Source: JBBAGC01 sp964491265 (GTDB lineage: Bacteria > Spirochaetota > UBA4802 > UBA5550). From it: DNA of 64,000 nt. Positions 1 through 7,891 of this stretch are shown piece by piece. The DNA lies in assembly GCA_964491265.1 (NCBI GenBank), contig CAZBFP010000002.1:124001-188000 (forward strand), given 5' to 3'. The position numbers and the translations under genes are program-made. Below the pieces are notes generated by a model, which was given only the letters and a program-made list of their open reading frames with translations, was not told the origin of the DNA and did no database searches. The first letter of the stretch is position 1, and each line of letters begins with the position of its first letter.

Positions 1-1
1 C

Positions 2-577
2 CTGATTAAGAAGAAAAAAGGATCGGTTGTCTGGTGCGGCGATTCAAATATGTTTATGTTTAATAAAACAACGAATATTAAAATGCTCCTTGATAAGGGG
101 ATCAATGTCTGCATAGGGACTGATTCGCCAATGTCGGGTGGAGCGAATATTTTAAGCGAAATCAAATTTGACAGAAAGTTATATAAAAAAATGTACGGGC
201 TGGATCTTTCTGACGAAACTATATATAGAATGGTAACAGTGAACTGCGCTAAAGCCTTTCGTCTCGATGATCATGGTTCAATTAAAACAGGGAATATTGC
301 TGACTTTGTTGTAGTAAAGGACAGGGGCGGTTCCTTTGTAAATTCTGTAATTTCTTCAGATTTGAAAGATATTATGCTTGTTGTTATTAATGGAATGCCT
401 GCATATGGGGATATTGAGTATGCTCATCTCTTTGATTCGCTTAAGATACAGTACCAGGAAATAGTCCTGGATGGCAGAGAAAAAGTAATAATAGGGGATC
501 TGCTTGGTCTTCTGAGAAGGATAAGCAGGGCTGTTGGATTCAGAAAAACATATCCATTTTTGCCTGTTGATTTTTGA
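2..577 (+). CDS. Amidohydrolase family protein, C-terminal part (5' end outside window)
   Basis: The reading frame is open from the first bases of the window, so the gene starts upstream and only about 191 C-terminal residues are seen. The stretch VVWCGDSNMFMF resembles the 'WCPxSN' strand of cytosine-deaminase/chlorohydrolase-type amidohydrolases, and GTDSPMSGG carries the conserved metal-ligand Asp of that fold. The tail (NIADFVVVKD) is the usual return to the small beta-sandwich domain. The family hydrolyses C-N bonds on ring or amide substrates using one or two metal ions in the cytoplasm; the substrate cannot be read from this part. The gene ends 19 bp before the cNMP-TPR gene and is probably cotranscribed with it. 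The superfamily call is firm and the specificity is unknown. Confidence 0.75.
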   Translation: MIKKKKGSVVWCGDSNMFMFNKTTNIKMLLDKGINVCIGTDSPMSGGANILSEIKFDRKLYKKMYGLDLSDETIYRMVTVNCAKAFRLDDHGSIKTGNIADFVVVKDRGGSFVNSVISSDLKDIMLVVINGMPAYGDIEYAHLFDSLKIQYQEIVLDGREKVIIGDLLGLLRRISRAVGFRKTYPFLPVDF

Positions 578-596
578 TCAACTCTAAGGAGAGGTA

Positions 597-1805
597 ATGG
601 CTGGCGGGATGCAGGGCGGAATAATAACAAGATCTTATAAGTCGGGATCAATCATTTATTTTGAAAATGATAAAAGTGAGTATATCTACATCCTTAAATC
701 GGGACGTGTCCTCCTTACATATACGAAAATAGATACCGGTGAAGAGATAAAAGAGGATGTTCGCCAGGGTGAGTTTTTTGGTGTAAAATCTGCTCTGGGT
801 AAGTATCCCAGGGAGGAGACTGCACAGACAATAGGGGAAACTCTTGTGCTGGTCCTTACACTTGCCGATTTTGAACGGCTTATTTTAAAAAATGTAAATG
901 TTGTACGGAAGATGCTCAGGGTGTTCAGCAACCAGCTGAGAAGGATTGGTAAAACTGTACGGACAGTCCTGGGCGATAGCGACAGTGTGTCTCCTGATGT
1001 TGAGCTTTTCAGAATTGGCGAGCATTATTATAAAGCAGGGGATTTAACCAAGGCATCATACGCTTTTAAAAGATACATGGAGTATTATCCTGATACAGAC
1101 TACGCAAAAGTTGCAATGGACAGGATTAAATCTATAAGTTCCGGTACTGTAAGCACTTCATCTGCCGGCACAAAGACTGTTGTCGCATCTGACAGTGACC
1201 TTGACGATTTTGCAATGGATGACAGCCCGGATGATATGTTCAGCATGGATGATGCTGTATCTGCGGATTCCGGGGGTACAGGTGATTCTGAAGATTTTAC
1301 CCTCTCGTCTGAGCTTTCCAGTGAAATGAATGATTTTCTCACAGACTCTGATGACTCCCTTGATGATTTCGGAGATTTCTCCTTTGATGAACCGGCAGCT
1401 GAAACTTCATCAGGCTTAAAGGCGCGTTTTAATGAGGGTGTTGCGCATCTGGATATGAATAATTGTTCTGCTGCTGCTGCAGTATTTCAGGAGATTATTG
1501 ATGAAGGGCCTCCTGTGAAAGAGCATGAGAAGAAATTCTTTATTGATTCATATTTTTATGCCGGAAGATGCTTTTTTGAAATGAAAAAATATAAGGAAGC
1601 AATGACCTTCTTTGCTGAAATTATAAAAAATTACCAGGATGGGGAAAATTTTAAAGGTACTCTTTTTTATATAGGTGATATTTTCGCATCAGCAGGGCAG
1701 AAGGAAAAGGCATTAGCCTATTATAACAGGGTGCTTAATATGACCCCTAAGGATGCCTTGAATTCCAGGGCGCTTGATAAAATTAAGGGATTACAGAAGA
1801 GTTAG
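597..1805 (+). CDS. Cyclic-nucleotide-binding domain protein with C-terminal TPR repeats
   Basis: The 402-residue protein begins after a good ribosome site (AAGGAGAGG). Residues about 10-115 form a cNMP-binding beta-roll (IIYFENDKSEYIYILKSG, then GEFFGVKSAL). A first TPR-like helix pair lies near 145-180. Residues about 195-275 are a low-complexity linker rich in Asp and Ser, and residues 280-400 hold two or three TPR units (YFYAGRCFFEMKKYKEAMTF; YYNRVLNMTP). There is no DNA-binding domain, so it is probably a nucleotide-responsive scaffold rather than a transcription factor. It lies 9 bp before a second cNMP protein, so the two are likely an operon pair. Such cNMP-TPR proteins occur in spirochaetes, but the function is not established. 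Confidence 0.75.
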   Translation: MAGGMQGGIITRSYKSGSIIYFENDKSEYIYILKSGRVLLTYTKIDTGEEIKEDVRQGEFFGVKSALGKYPREETAQTIGETLVLVLTLADFERLILKNVNVVRKMLRVFSNQLRRIGKTVRTVLGDSDSVSPDVELFRIGEHYYKAGDLTKASYAFKRYMEYYPDTDYAKVAMDRIKSISSGTVSTSSAGTKTVVASDSDLDDFAMDDSPDDMFSMDDAVSADSGGTGDSEDFTLSSELSSEMNDFLTDSDDSLDDFGDFSFDEPAAETSSGLKARFNEGVAHLDMNNCSAAAAVFQEIIDEGPPVKEHEKKFFIDSYFYAGRCFFEMKKYKEAMTFFAEIIKNYQDGENFKGTLFYIGDIFASAGQKEKALAYYNRVLNMTPKDALNSRALDKIKGLQKS

Positions 1806-1814
1806 GTGTAATAT

Positions 1815-2462
1815 ATGCTTGAACTTGATGAGAAATTTTTTGCACGCTTTGGTGTAGATTATTCACCAAATGAGATTATTTTTTGTGAATATGAACCTGG
1901 TTATGAATTCTATTTTATTCAGAAAGGGCGTGTTAAAATTGTCAAAATAATCAATGACAGGGAAAAGACCATTGATGTCCTCTCCACAGGGGATGTTTTT
2001 GGAGAGATGTCTATTCTTGAGGAGGAGCCCAGGTCTGCAACTGCTATTGCTGTTGATGTTGTGAGGGTTTTTAAATTCCACAGGGATAATTTTGATACCC
2101 TTCTTCAGGGGAATCCACAGCTGGCGTACAAACTGCTTCTGATTTTTTCAAAGAGAATTTATGATGCTAAAAGGAGGCTTATGATTCTTCTTCTTGAAGA
2201 GCCTTCTGTTAAAGTGATGGATGTAATGATTATGCTGGCTGAACAGAATCCCCAGTTTGATGTTGAAGGGGAGATAATTATAAACACAACCGCGTCTCAG
2301 ATAGCAAGCTGGGCAGGAATGGCTGATAGTGAAGTACAAAAAGAATTGACACATCTGGCACGTGTTGCGAAAATTGACCTCTTTGAAGACCGGATAGCGG
2401 TTAAGAATATTCGTGACTTCCAGAGGATAGTAACCTCCAGAAGAAAGAATCTCTATTCATAA
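1815..2462 (+). CDS. CRP/FNR-family-like cyclic-nucleotide-binding regulator
   Basis: The protein has 215 residues. The N-terminal 120 form a complete cNMP beta-roll (YFIQKGRVKIVKI, then GDVFGEMSILEEEPRSATAIA), which matches the phosphate-binding cassette 'GExxxx..RSAT' of CRP-type proteins. A long dimerisation helix follows, then a C-terminal segment (TASQIASWAGMADSEVQKEL) that fits a winged-helix HTH of the CRP family. It probably regulates transcription in response to a cyclic nucleotide. It starts 9 bp after the cNMP-TPR gene and ends 5 bp before tRNA-Arg. The effector (cAMP or another nucleotide) and the targets cannot be read from sequence. Confidence 0.8.
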   Translation: MLELDEKFFARFGVDYSPNEIIFCEYEPGYEFYFIQKGRVKIVKIINDREKTIDVLSTGDVFGEMSILEEEPRSATAIAVDVVRVFKFHRDNFDTLLQGNPQLAYKLLLIFSKRIYDAKRRLMILLLEEPSVKVMDVMIMLAEQNPQFDVEGEIIINTTASQIASWAGMADSEVQKELTHLARVAKIDLFEDRIAVKNIRDFQRIVTSRRKNLYS

Positions 2463-2467
2463 GATAT

Positions 2468-2541
2468 GCTCCCGTAGCTCAGGCGGATAGAGCAGTAGTT
2501 TCCTAAACTATGTGCCGGAGGTTCGAGTCCTCCCGGGAGCG
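2468..2541 (+). tRNA. tRNA-Arg (anticodon CCT)
   Basis: A complete cloverleaf can be folded by eye. The acceptor stem is GCTCCCG/CGGGAGC, the D stem GCTC/GAGC, the anticodon stem GTAGT/ACTAT with loop TTCCTAA (anticodon CCT, reads AGG), and the T arm is GGAGG-TTCGAGT-CCTCC. The discriminator is G and CCA is not encoded. It sits between the CRP-like gene and prfA. Confidence 0.95.
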
Positions 2542-2604
2542 AAAAGCAAAAATTTTTTGAAAAAAGCGGATATTCCGCTTATTTTTTTATTCAGAGGCAG
2601 CAGT

Positions 2605-3672
2605 ATGGACGGGAAATTAAAGGAAATAAAGGCCAGGTATATTGAAATTGAGCAGTATCTGAGCAATCCTGATGTTATTTCTGACCAGAAGCGTTTTAGA
2701 GAGCTTAATAAGGAGCACTCCCAGCTCTCCCCGGTTGTTGCAAGATATAATGATTATCTTAAATACCGTAAAGAACTTGCTGACTCAAATGAGCTTTATA
2801 AAACTGAAAAAGATTTATCCATGAGGGAGATGCTTCAACTTGAGATTGCTGATCTTGAAGATAAGATAGAGAAGCTTGAAGAGAAACTCATGGTTATGCT
2901 CCTTCCGAAAGATCCCAATTCAGGGAAAGATATTATTGTTGAGATCCGCGCCGGAACCGGCGGTGATGAGGCAGCCCTTTTTGCCACTAATCTTTTCAGG
3001 ATGTACACAAGGTATGCTGAAGAGAATAAGTGGAAGGTTGAGATTCTTGAGGCTGCTGTAAATGAAATCGGGGGGTACAAGGAGATTGTCTTCTCCATAA
3101 GGGGTGATGATGCCTATGATGCCCTGAAATATGAATCGGGTGTGCATAGAGTACAGCGGGTACCTGAAACTGAATCGCAGGGGAGAATCCATACCTCTGC
3201 TGTTACTGTTGCTGTACTTCCTGAAGCTGAAGATGATGAGCTGGAAATCGACCCGAATGATCTGAGGGTGGATGTTTACAGGGCATCAGGTCATGGGGGG
3301 CAGTCTGTTAATACAACCGACTCAGCTGTAAGGATAACGCATGTTCCAACCGGTATGGTTGTAACATGTCAGGATGAAAAATCGCAGCTTAAAAATAAAG
3401 TCAAGGCCATGAGGGTACTAAAGGCAAGGCTTCTTGAACTGGCAAATAGTGAAAAGATGGCAAAAGAATCTGAAATGAGAAAAACCATGGTTGGAAGCGG
3501 GGACAGGAGCGAAAGGATAAGGACATATAATTATCCCCAGGCCAGGGTCACTGACCACAGAATCGGTTTGACTCTTTACTCACTTGAGAGTATTATGAAC
3601 GGCAATATGGATGAGATTGTTGAAGCCCTGAAAAAATTTGAAGTGGAAAAGCTGCTTAAATCTGTGCAGTAA
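2605..3672 (+). CDS. prfA: Peptide chain release factor 1
   Basis: RF1 recognises UAA and UAG in the ribosomal A site and triggers release of the finished peptide. The codon-recognition tripeptide region reads RVPETESQGRIHTSA (the PxT motif of RF1, not the SPF of RF2). The catalytic GGQ loop is in ASGHGGQSVNTTDSA. An in-frame ATG at 2512 would run through the 3' half of tRNA-Arg. The ATG at 2605 has an upstream AGAGG and gives MDGKLKEIK, a normal RF1 N-terminus, with 355 residues (usual about 355-360). It is followed 15 bp later by prmC, the methylase that modifies the Gln of this GGQ. Confidence 0.97.
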   Translation: MDGKLKEIKARYIEIEQYLSNPDVISDQKRFRELNKEHSQLSPVVARYNDYLKYRKELADSNELYKTEKDLSMREMLQLEIADLEDKIEKLEEKLMVMLLPKDPNSGKDIIVEIRAGTGGDEAALFATNLFRMYTRYAEENKWKVEILEAAVNEIGGYKEIVFSIRGDDAYDALKYESGVHRVQRVPETESQGRIHTSAVTVAVLPEAEDDELEIDPNDLRVDVYRASGHGGQSVNTTDSAVRITHVPTGMVVTCQDEKSQLKNKVKAMRVLKARLLELANSEKMAKESEMRKTMVGSGDRSERIRTYNYPQARVTDHRIGLTLYSLESIMNGNMDEIVEALKKFEVEKLLKSVQ

Positions 3673-3687
3673 TATCAGGAATAACTG

Positions 3688-4524
3688 TTGCGTATAGATA
3701 ATCTTTTAAACGATATAACAGCCCGGTTTGCTGAAGCCGGTATAGAGTCCCCCCGCCTTGACTGCGAAGTGCTTGCTGCCCATGCCCTTGATATTGAAAA
3801 ATATAAACTCATTACAGACAGCTTCAGAAATCTCACACCTGATGAAATAAAAAAAATAGAAAAAATGGTGAAGCGGAGATTAAGCTTTGAGCCTGTTGCC
3901 TATATTACAGGTATTAAGGAATTTTACTCCCTCGATTTTATTGTAAATAAACATGTGCTGATACCCAGGCCTGAAACGGAACTCCTTGTGGATATGGGGA
4001 TTTACTGGGCCTCTATGCACGCATCTGTTTTAGATTTATGCACCGGCTCAGGTGCTGTAGCGATTGCCCTCAAGCATTCAAGACGTGACCTGGAAATGTA
4101 TGCTTCCGATATCTCTGCGGATGCGTTAAAGGTGGCAAAAAAAAATGCTTCTATTATCAATGGGGGAGGGGGGATTAAATTTATTAAGGGGGATCTTTTT
4201 GAACCCTTCAGGGGTAAGAGATTTGATGTTATTATTTCCAATCCCCCATATGTTAGTCCTGAAGAGGCGGAGTCATTAAAAAAAGAGCTTTCCTTTGAAC
4301 CGGAAATTGCCCTTTTTGCCCCTGAAAAGGGGAGAGGGATTATTTCAAAAATAATAAGTGAAGCGGGGGATTATCTTAATGAAAAGGGGATTCTTCTCCT
4401 AGAGATAGGGAGCAGCCAGGGCCCTTTTGTCACAGAAATGGGGGAGGAAACCGGGTATACTGTTTCGATTTTAAACGATTATTCAGGACTCCCCAGGGTT
4501 GCTACTTTAAAAAAGAATTTTTAA
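3688..4524 (+). CDS. prmC: Release factor glutamine N5-methyltransferase
   Basis: PrmC transfers a methyl group from S-adenosylmethionine to the Gln of the GGQ motif in RF1 and RF2. The 278-residue protein has an N-terminal helical release-factor-binding domain (to about residue 80). A Rossmann methyltransferase domain follows, with VLDLCTGSGAVAIAL as the SAM-binding motif I and the diagnostic NPPY in IISNPPYVSPEE. The start is a TTG with a short AGGA upstream; no in-frame ATG gives a full-length protein. It lies 15 bp after prfA, the standard prfA-prmC operon. Confidence 0.95.
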   Translation: MRIDNLLNDITARFAEAGIESPRLDCEVLAAHALDIEKYKLITDSFRNLTPDEIKKIEKMVKRRLSFEPVAYITGIKEFYSLDFIVNKHVLIPRPETELLVDMGIYWASMHASVLDLCTGSGAVAIALKHSRRDLEMYASDISADALKVAKKNASIINGGGGIKFIKGDLFEPFRGKRFDVIISNPPYVSPEEAESLKKELSFEPEIALFAPEKGRGIISKIISEAGDYLNEKGILLLEIGSSQGPFVTEMGEETGYTVSILNDYSGLPRVATLKKNF

Positions 4525-4571
4525 GCTTGTAATATTAGAAGAATGGTAGTAGTAGAATTTTAGGGGTAGTC

Positions 4572-4714
4572 TGTCATTCCGGCCGAAGTGATAACGTAGG
4601 CAGGCATTATTGAAACATCCTGTTTCGTGCCTGCAGGCAGTCATCGTGACTGCACTGCCGGAATATCTTGAGATAAGCAGGAGTTATGAGATTCCTGCAT
4701 GCGCAGGAATGACA
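4572..4714 (+). repeat. Dispersed GTCATTCC palindromic repeat, copy 1 (143 bp)
   Basis: The element is bounded by TGTCATTCC at 4572-4580 and GGAATGACA at 4706-4714. Its left part, reverse-complemented, matches the right end of the copy at 44080-44166 in about 25 of 27 positions (the CTACGTT-CACTTCGG segment). Its right end matches the left ends of the copies at 44.1 kb and 63.2 kb. It carries no ORF. It sits between prmC and the selenocysteine tRNA and looks like a non-autonomous relative of the GIY-YIG-bearing element at 63223-63608. Confidence 0.8.
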
Positions 4715-4791
4715 ATATTCACATAATTCTATTTCTACTATAAGAATTATAGTTGCGCTAATAGGTTCCGGAAATATTATCTGTTTTATCT

Positions 4792-4881
4792 GGAAGAGGA
4801 TGGGATCTGGTGGTCTCCGCGGTCTTCAAAACCGTAGGCTGTAGTTTACTGCAGCGGCAGGTTCGATTCCTGCTCCTTCCG
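4792..4881 (+). tRNA. selC: tRNA-Sec (selenocysteine, anticodon TCA)
   Basis: The gene is 90 nt long with the tRNA-Sec hallmarks. The D stem is extended to 6 bp with a 4-nt loop (GGGATC-TGGT-GGTCTC). The anticodon stem GCGGT/ACCGT encloses CTTCAAA, anticodon TCA, which reads UGA. A long variable arm GCTGTAG-TTTA-CTGCAGC follows, then T arm GCAGG-TTCGATT-CCTGC. The discriminator is G and CCA is not encoded. The acceptor stem is imperfect: the 5' strand GGAAGAGG faces a 3' strand of only 7 nt (TCCTTCC), which needs a bulged A or an A-C mismatch. selA and selB lie about 6.6 kb downstream. The 3' half is duplicated at 8557-8600. Confidence 0.92.
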
Positions 4882-4888
4882 CATTAAA
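4845..4888 (+). repeat. Direct repeat, tRNA-proximal attachment site
   Basis: This is the first copy of the 44-bp exact repeat. It covers the loop and 3' arm of the variable stem, the T arm, the 3' acceptor strand and seven bases beyond the discriminator of tRNA-Sec. After the exact part, similarity continues loosely (CTAAAACAGGG here, TTACAACAGGG at the distal copy). Confidence 0.85.
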
Positions 4889-5027
4889 CTAAAACAGGGC
4901 AATAAAGAGTGTTTTCCCGGTTTTCAGTCAAATTTGAAACCACCATACGAATGGCGTTTCTCTAAAATCAATAAGTGCTGGATAGGTGCCATAAGAATCT
5001 GATCTACCCAGCCCAAAGGAGGATGAG

Positions 5028-5108
5028 ATGACGTTACAGAACCAATTACCCCTTTATCCCCGGAAAAAGACTCTACTTCTTAAAATGCTTTACCAGCTTG
5101 AGATATAG
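5028..5108 (+). CDS. Possible 26-codon ORF with strong ribosome site
   Basis: An ATG at 5028 follows AAAGGAGG with 5-bp spacing and opens a 26-codon frame (starting MTLQNQLPLYPRKK) that ends at 5108. It overlaps the 3' end of the decarboxylase gene on the other strand by 36 bp. I recognise no family. It may be the truncated start of a gene lost from the islet, or chance. The strong Shine-Dalgarno sequence is the only support. Confidence 0.2.
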   Translation: MTLQNQLPLYPRKKTLLLKMLYQLEI

Positions 5109-6569
5109 TTTAGCCGCCTTCGTGCCCAAATCATCTTCAACGGCGCTGTCGTCAGATTCGCTCATGGCAGCATTCGATGGATCGATCATCTTTGCGTCAG
5201 GGCCGTACATTCCAGCAAACATATTTAATACGTTTTTCTTCACCATCCCTCTCAGAGGAATATTGGCTATCATCCCGTACATTGCAGCGCCACCTGTATC
5301 CGCCAGCTCCGGATGGGCCCTGACGTGATCAACAGCTTTTTTCAGATCACTGAGATACTTTATAACAACTTCTGAATGAAGGGGTGTCACCATGGCGTGA
5401 AGAGCCTCGGGCATCTGAAGCCTGTCAATGTGCCAGCCTTCCTTTTCCATTATGTCGCCCACTGCGTAGATGCTTATTTTTTTGTCAACAGATCTGTAGG
5501 CGAATAGACTGCAATGGGGCTCGCCAATGATTTCAAGCTCCGGCATTGCGTTTATTCCGTGTATGAGCCTGCGGGTCGTATCCATGGTCTCTCTGGTGAT
5601 TGCCGTGTATCCCTCAAGGCCGATGGCATGGAGGGCTGCCCAGGCTGCTGCGTAGGCACCGCCCGGCCTGGTGCCCAGAAGGGCGGGCGACGCGAAAATT
5701 CCGCCGGGCCAGTTTTCGTAGACAAAGAGCTGGTGCTTCATGAAATCCAGATTTCTGTAGGTGATAGTTGAGGCTCCCTTGGCGCTGTATCCGTACTTGT
5801 GGGTATCAGCTGAAATTGAGCAGACCCCGGGCACCCGGTAGTCCCACAGGGGAACTTTGTATCCGAGCCTTTCCACAAAGGGGAGGATATATCCCCCAAC
5901 GCATGCGTCCACGTGAAGGGGGATTTTTTTTTCCGCAGCGACATCCCCCAGTTCTGCGATTGGGTCCACTATGCCGTGGGGATACTCAGGCGCTGAGCCG
6001 AGTATCATGACCGTATTTCTGTTCACCAGCTTTCTGACAGCCTTTACGTCAACACGGTAATCTTTGTCAAGAGGGGCGTGTATGGCCTTTACTCCGAAGT
6101 ATTCGGCTCCCTTTTCCCAGGCCACGTGAGCGGTTTCTGGGATAACCATATTGGGTCTTCGTATTCTCTTCTCATGACGGCCGTAATCCCGGTAGGTCTT
6201 CACGGGCAGGAGACAGCTTTCTGTCCCGCCGGAGGTCATTACCCCCACGACGTTTTTATCCCCGTTTAAAAGGGTCGCTGTCATGCGTATAACCTCTGTC
6301 TCAAAACGCTTGAGGCTCTGAAAGGCCATAGGATTCAGGCCGTTGGCTGAAAAAAAACTGGCGTAGGCTTCAATCAGAAAATCTGTATGTTTCTCGCCGA
6401 GATAGTATACCAGACTCCAGGTCTTCATCTTTTTGTAATCCGGGTCTTTATCTCCAAACTGTTTCAGATTATTCAGAATAGCCTTCCGGTCTATTCCCTT
6501 TTCAGGGATAGTCAGCAGGCCGTTTTCGTTTCTGGTACCGAAGTCAGAGGCGGTTTGTTTTTTAGCCAT
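5073..6569 (-). CDS. Sphingosine-1-phosphate-lyase-like PLP-dependent decarboxylase
   Basis: A 498-residue group II PLP decarboxylase-fold enzyme. The best recognisable relatives are S1P lyases: VMTSGGTESCLLPVKTYRD binds PLP phosphate, HVDACVGGYILPF holds the PLP-ring Asp, SADTHKYGYSAKG carries the Schiff-base Lys, and WPGGIFASPALLGTRPGG is almost the S1P-lyase consensus. Eukaryotic enzymes have a membrane anchor, which is absent here, so the protein is cytosolic. S1P lyases cleave a phosphorylated long-chain base into an aldehyde and phosphoethanolamine; an amino-acid decarboxylase activity (glutamate or tyrosine type) is the alternative. The start has AAAGGAG. It lies 12 bp after the DUF819 permease gene, so it is cotranscribed, and inside the tRNA-Sec islet. 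Confidence 0.8.
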   Translation of the reverse strand: MAKKQTASDFGTRNENGLLTIPEKGIDRKAILNNLKQFGDKDPDYKKMKTWSLVYYLGEKHTDFLIEAYASFFSANGLNPMAFQSLKRFETEVIRMTATLLNGDKNVVGVMTSGGTESCLLPVKTYRDYGRHEKRIRRPNMVIPETAHVAWEKGAEYFGVKAIHAPLDKDYRVDVKAVRKLVNRNTVMILGSAPEYPHGIVDPIAELGDVAAEKKIPLHVDACVGGYILPFVERLGYKVPLWDYRVPGVCSISADTHKYGYSAKGASTITYRNLDFMKHQLFVYENWPGGIFASPALLGTRPGGAYAAAWAALHAIGLEGYTAITRETMDTTRRLIHGINAMPELEIIGEPHCSLFAYRSVDKKISIYAVGDIMEKEGWHIDRLQMPEALHAMVTPLHSEVVIKYLSDLKKAVDHVRAHPELADTGGAAMYGMIANIPLRGMVKKNVLNMFAGMYGPDAKMIDPSNAAMSESDDSAVEDDLGTKAAKLYLKLVKHFKK

Positions 6570-6581
6570 ATCTTTTCTCCT

Positions 6582-7742
6582 TTAAAAAAACCAGTTTTTA
6601 AGCATCAGTGCCATTGTTATGCCCAGGTAGTTCCCAATGGCGTAACCGATTATTCCGGTCGTCAGTCCTGAAAGGATTATATCCCTGTTTTTAAGGGCGC
6701 CTGCTACCACCGGGACAAAAGGGGGCGAGCAGATCAGAGACACGGATGTGATGATGAAGGTGTCTGCGTCTACCTTAAACAGACGGCAGAGCAGTGAATG
6801 AATAGCCATAGTGCCGAATATCGCTACAGTTATAAAAATCATTATGGTTATATCAATATTAACGATCACTTTGTAGTTTGCCATTGATCCCACCACAAGG
6901 CAGAAGATATAGATTATGTACATACCCAGCTGAAAGGTTTTGTCAATATTTCTTACAGCCGGAACCAGGGACGCGCCTATCCCGAGACTGGTAATAAGTA
7001 ATATTGTTATTGAGGTTTTATAGTCCCGGGGCGCCAGGGACCCTGCTGCGACAGATATGCCCACGATGGCGACTGATATAAGAAGGGCTATGAACAGGGG
7101 AGGGACGGTTTTCCGCGACAGTATATCCGAGTAGGAGTAGACATCCTCTTTCTCAAGTTCTTCAGCGCTTTTATTGTTTCCATTTAATATGTTTTTAAAC
7201 GGAGGCAGATACTTCAGAAAAAATCTCTGGGCTATTGTGATGCAGAAAATAATAAAGACTATTGAAACAACAGTGTCATAGGTATGAACAACAATGAATC
7301 TCGCAGAATCAATATCAAGTGCAGTTTTTATTGCAGCCAGGTTCGGAGTACCTCCTGTGTAGACCCCTATTGCCATGCCTGAAAGTTCCCATGGCCTGTC
7401 GAGCATCCCATGCAAAAAAAAGAAACCGATGAAGGTGACTGCTATTATGGTTATAATTCCGAGAAGCATTGACAGGAGGGCTTTTCCGGCAAGATTTTTC
7501 CAGCGTTTTACATCCATCGAAAAAAGCAGCAGCGGAAGTGCCAGCACAACAGCAGCTTCAGATATGCTGCCCTGTATTTTTTCCACGCCCTCAGGAAAAA
7601 TCCCGACATTACCCAGGGTTATCCCCACAATGTAGCAGATAACCACAGCCCCGACTTTATTTACTACCGGGTACTTATAGCAGAGATAAACGACCAGCAC
7701 CGGGAATAGAATATAAAAAGCGATAAGCATTGGAATTCCCAT
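6582..7742 (-). CDS. DUF819 family membrane protein (putative transporter)
   Basis: A 386-residue integral membrane protein with about ten hydrophobic segments. The motif GVYTGGTPNLAAIKTAL is typical of the DUF819 (YjcL) family, which is distantly related to glutamate- and citrate-type secondary transporters. No substrate is established for the family. It is first in a two-gene operon with the S1P-lyase-like enzyme, so it may move that enzyme's substrate or product (an amine, amino acid or lipid-derived compound); this is inference from context. It is transcribed divergently from the TetR gene, and the shared intergenic region carries a palindrome. Confidence 0.75.
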   Translation of the reverse strand: MGIPMLIAFYILFPVLVVYLCYKYPVVNKVGAVVICYIVGITLGNVGIFPEGVEKIQGSISEAAVVLALPLLLFSMDVKRWKNLAGKALLSMLLGIITIIAVTFIGFFFLHGMLDRPWELSGMAIGVYTGGTPNLAAIKTALDIDSARFIVVHTYDTVVSIVFIIFCITIAQRFFLKYLPPFKNILNGNNKSAEELEKEDVYSYSDILSRKTVPPLFIALLISVAIVGISVAAGSLAPRDYKTSITILLITSLGIGASLVPAVRNIDKTFQLGMYIIYIFCLVVGSMANYKVIVNIDITIMIFITVAIFGTMAIHSLLCRLFKVDADTFIITSVSLICSPPFVPVVAGALKNRDIILSGLTTGIIGYAIGNYLGITMALMLKNWFF

Positions 7743-7795
7743 CTTCGGCCTCCTGAGGAAAAAATATTTTTTTATTGCATTTTAATGAATTATAT

Positions 7796-7809
7796 TTCAC
7801 TATAGTGAA
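7796..7809. promoter_or_regulatory. Perfect 14-bp palindrome, likely operator of the islet TetR regulator
   Basis: TTCACTATAGTGAA is an exact palindrome in the 149-bp gap between the divergent permease and TetR genes. GAATTATA occurs on its 3' side and again just upstream, so the protected region may be longer. The position suits a TetR-family operator controlling both transcripts. Confidence 0.55.
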
Positions 7810-7891
7810 TTATACTGGCTTTGTCAATAAAAAAATGCTCGTCACAGGGGTCATGCCCTTTAAAAATTGAATTATCCGGGGGAAAAATATA

